From positions 52,745,365-52,809,364 of the forward strand of contig OY294047.1 in NCBI GenBank assembly GCA_958510825.1: 64,000 nt of DNA, read 5' to 3'. This document shows positions 63,944 to 64,000 of the stretch, piece after piece. The notes under the pieces were generated by a model that was not told the DNA's origin, did no database searches, and saw only the letters and a program-made list of their open reading frames with translations. The position numbers and the translations under genes are program-made. Source of the stretch: Brachypterus glaber (Eukaryota; Arthropoda; Insecta; Coleoptera; Kateretidae). The number at the start of each line of letters is the position of its first letter. Positions within the stretch are counted from its first letter, which is position 1.

Positions 63944-64000
63944 TTACCTCGGTACTTAGTACTACTAAGGGTAATGATGTATTGAAATCATCGCCAACTC
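63944..64000 (+). repeat. Start of another family R element (cut by window end)
   Basis: 'acctcggtacttagtactactaagggtaatgatgtattgaaatcatcgcc' is a diverged match to the R 5' hairpin and following block (compare 3235-3285). Confidence 0.6.

Overview
The window is AT-rich (roughly two thirds A+T), repeat-dense eukaryotic DNA, almost certainly from an insect and probably a beetle. The insect call rests on the one conserved host gene, which reads as an insect-type Syncrip/hnRNP Q-R (Drosophila Syp orthologue), and on the mix of non-LTR retrotransposon, Penelope-like, SINE and many short inverted-repeat elements. The species cannot be fixed from the sequence.

Host gene. The plus strand from about 52.5 kb to the right edge carries the 5' half of the Syncrip coding region. 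The start exon (52481-52846, 122 codons, N-terminal acidic unit) is followed by an RRM1 exon (54243-54551, 103 codons). Next come two homologous exons, 4a (61436-61571) and 4b (62125-62260). Each is exactly 136 nt, has the same phases, and encodes the end of RRM1 plus the start of RRM2. They can only be used one at a time without breaking the frame. The remaining exons lie beyond 64 kb. Upstream 5' untranslated exons are not certain. GC-richer segments ending in good donor sites at 27.06-27.30, 37.18-37.46 and 43.2-43.32 kb are candidates for promoters or first exons.

Everything else is repeats. From 0 to 52 kb there is no convincing intact protein gene. The region is a layered mosaic: (i) large foldback elements; (ii) a dispersed family of about 0.65-0.75 kb that starts with a CGGCACTTAGTGC hairpin and contains a GTCTGTC tract (3.2, 11.2, 40.5, 51.1 kb and the window edge); (iii) pre-miRNA-like short hairpins; (iv) Tc1/mariner-like and hAT-like non-autonomous ends; (v) two tRNA-derived SINE copies; (vi) a 5'-truncated CR1/Jockey-like reverse transcriptase at 14.0-14.9 kb; (vii) a Penelope-like GIY-YIG endonuclease at 15.4 kb; (viii) a 1.96-kb DNA transposon (CAC..GTG ends, 4-bp target duplication) inserted into another reverse transcriptase remnant at 7.0-9.0 kb.

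Most notable structures. A 298-bp inverted repeat at 32.8-33.1 kb carries two complete type I hammerhead ribozyme folds, one per strand. Several introns of Syncrip hold foldback elements whose arms would form long double-stranded RNA in the pre-mRNA. Insertion histories can be read directly at 71-298, 7048-9007 and 25.92-26.45 kb, because an empty site is visible elsewhere or can be rebuilt.
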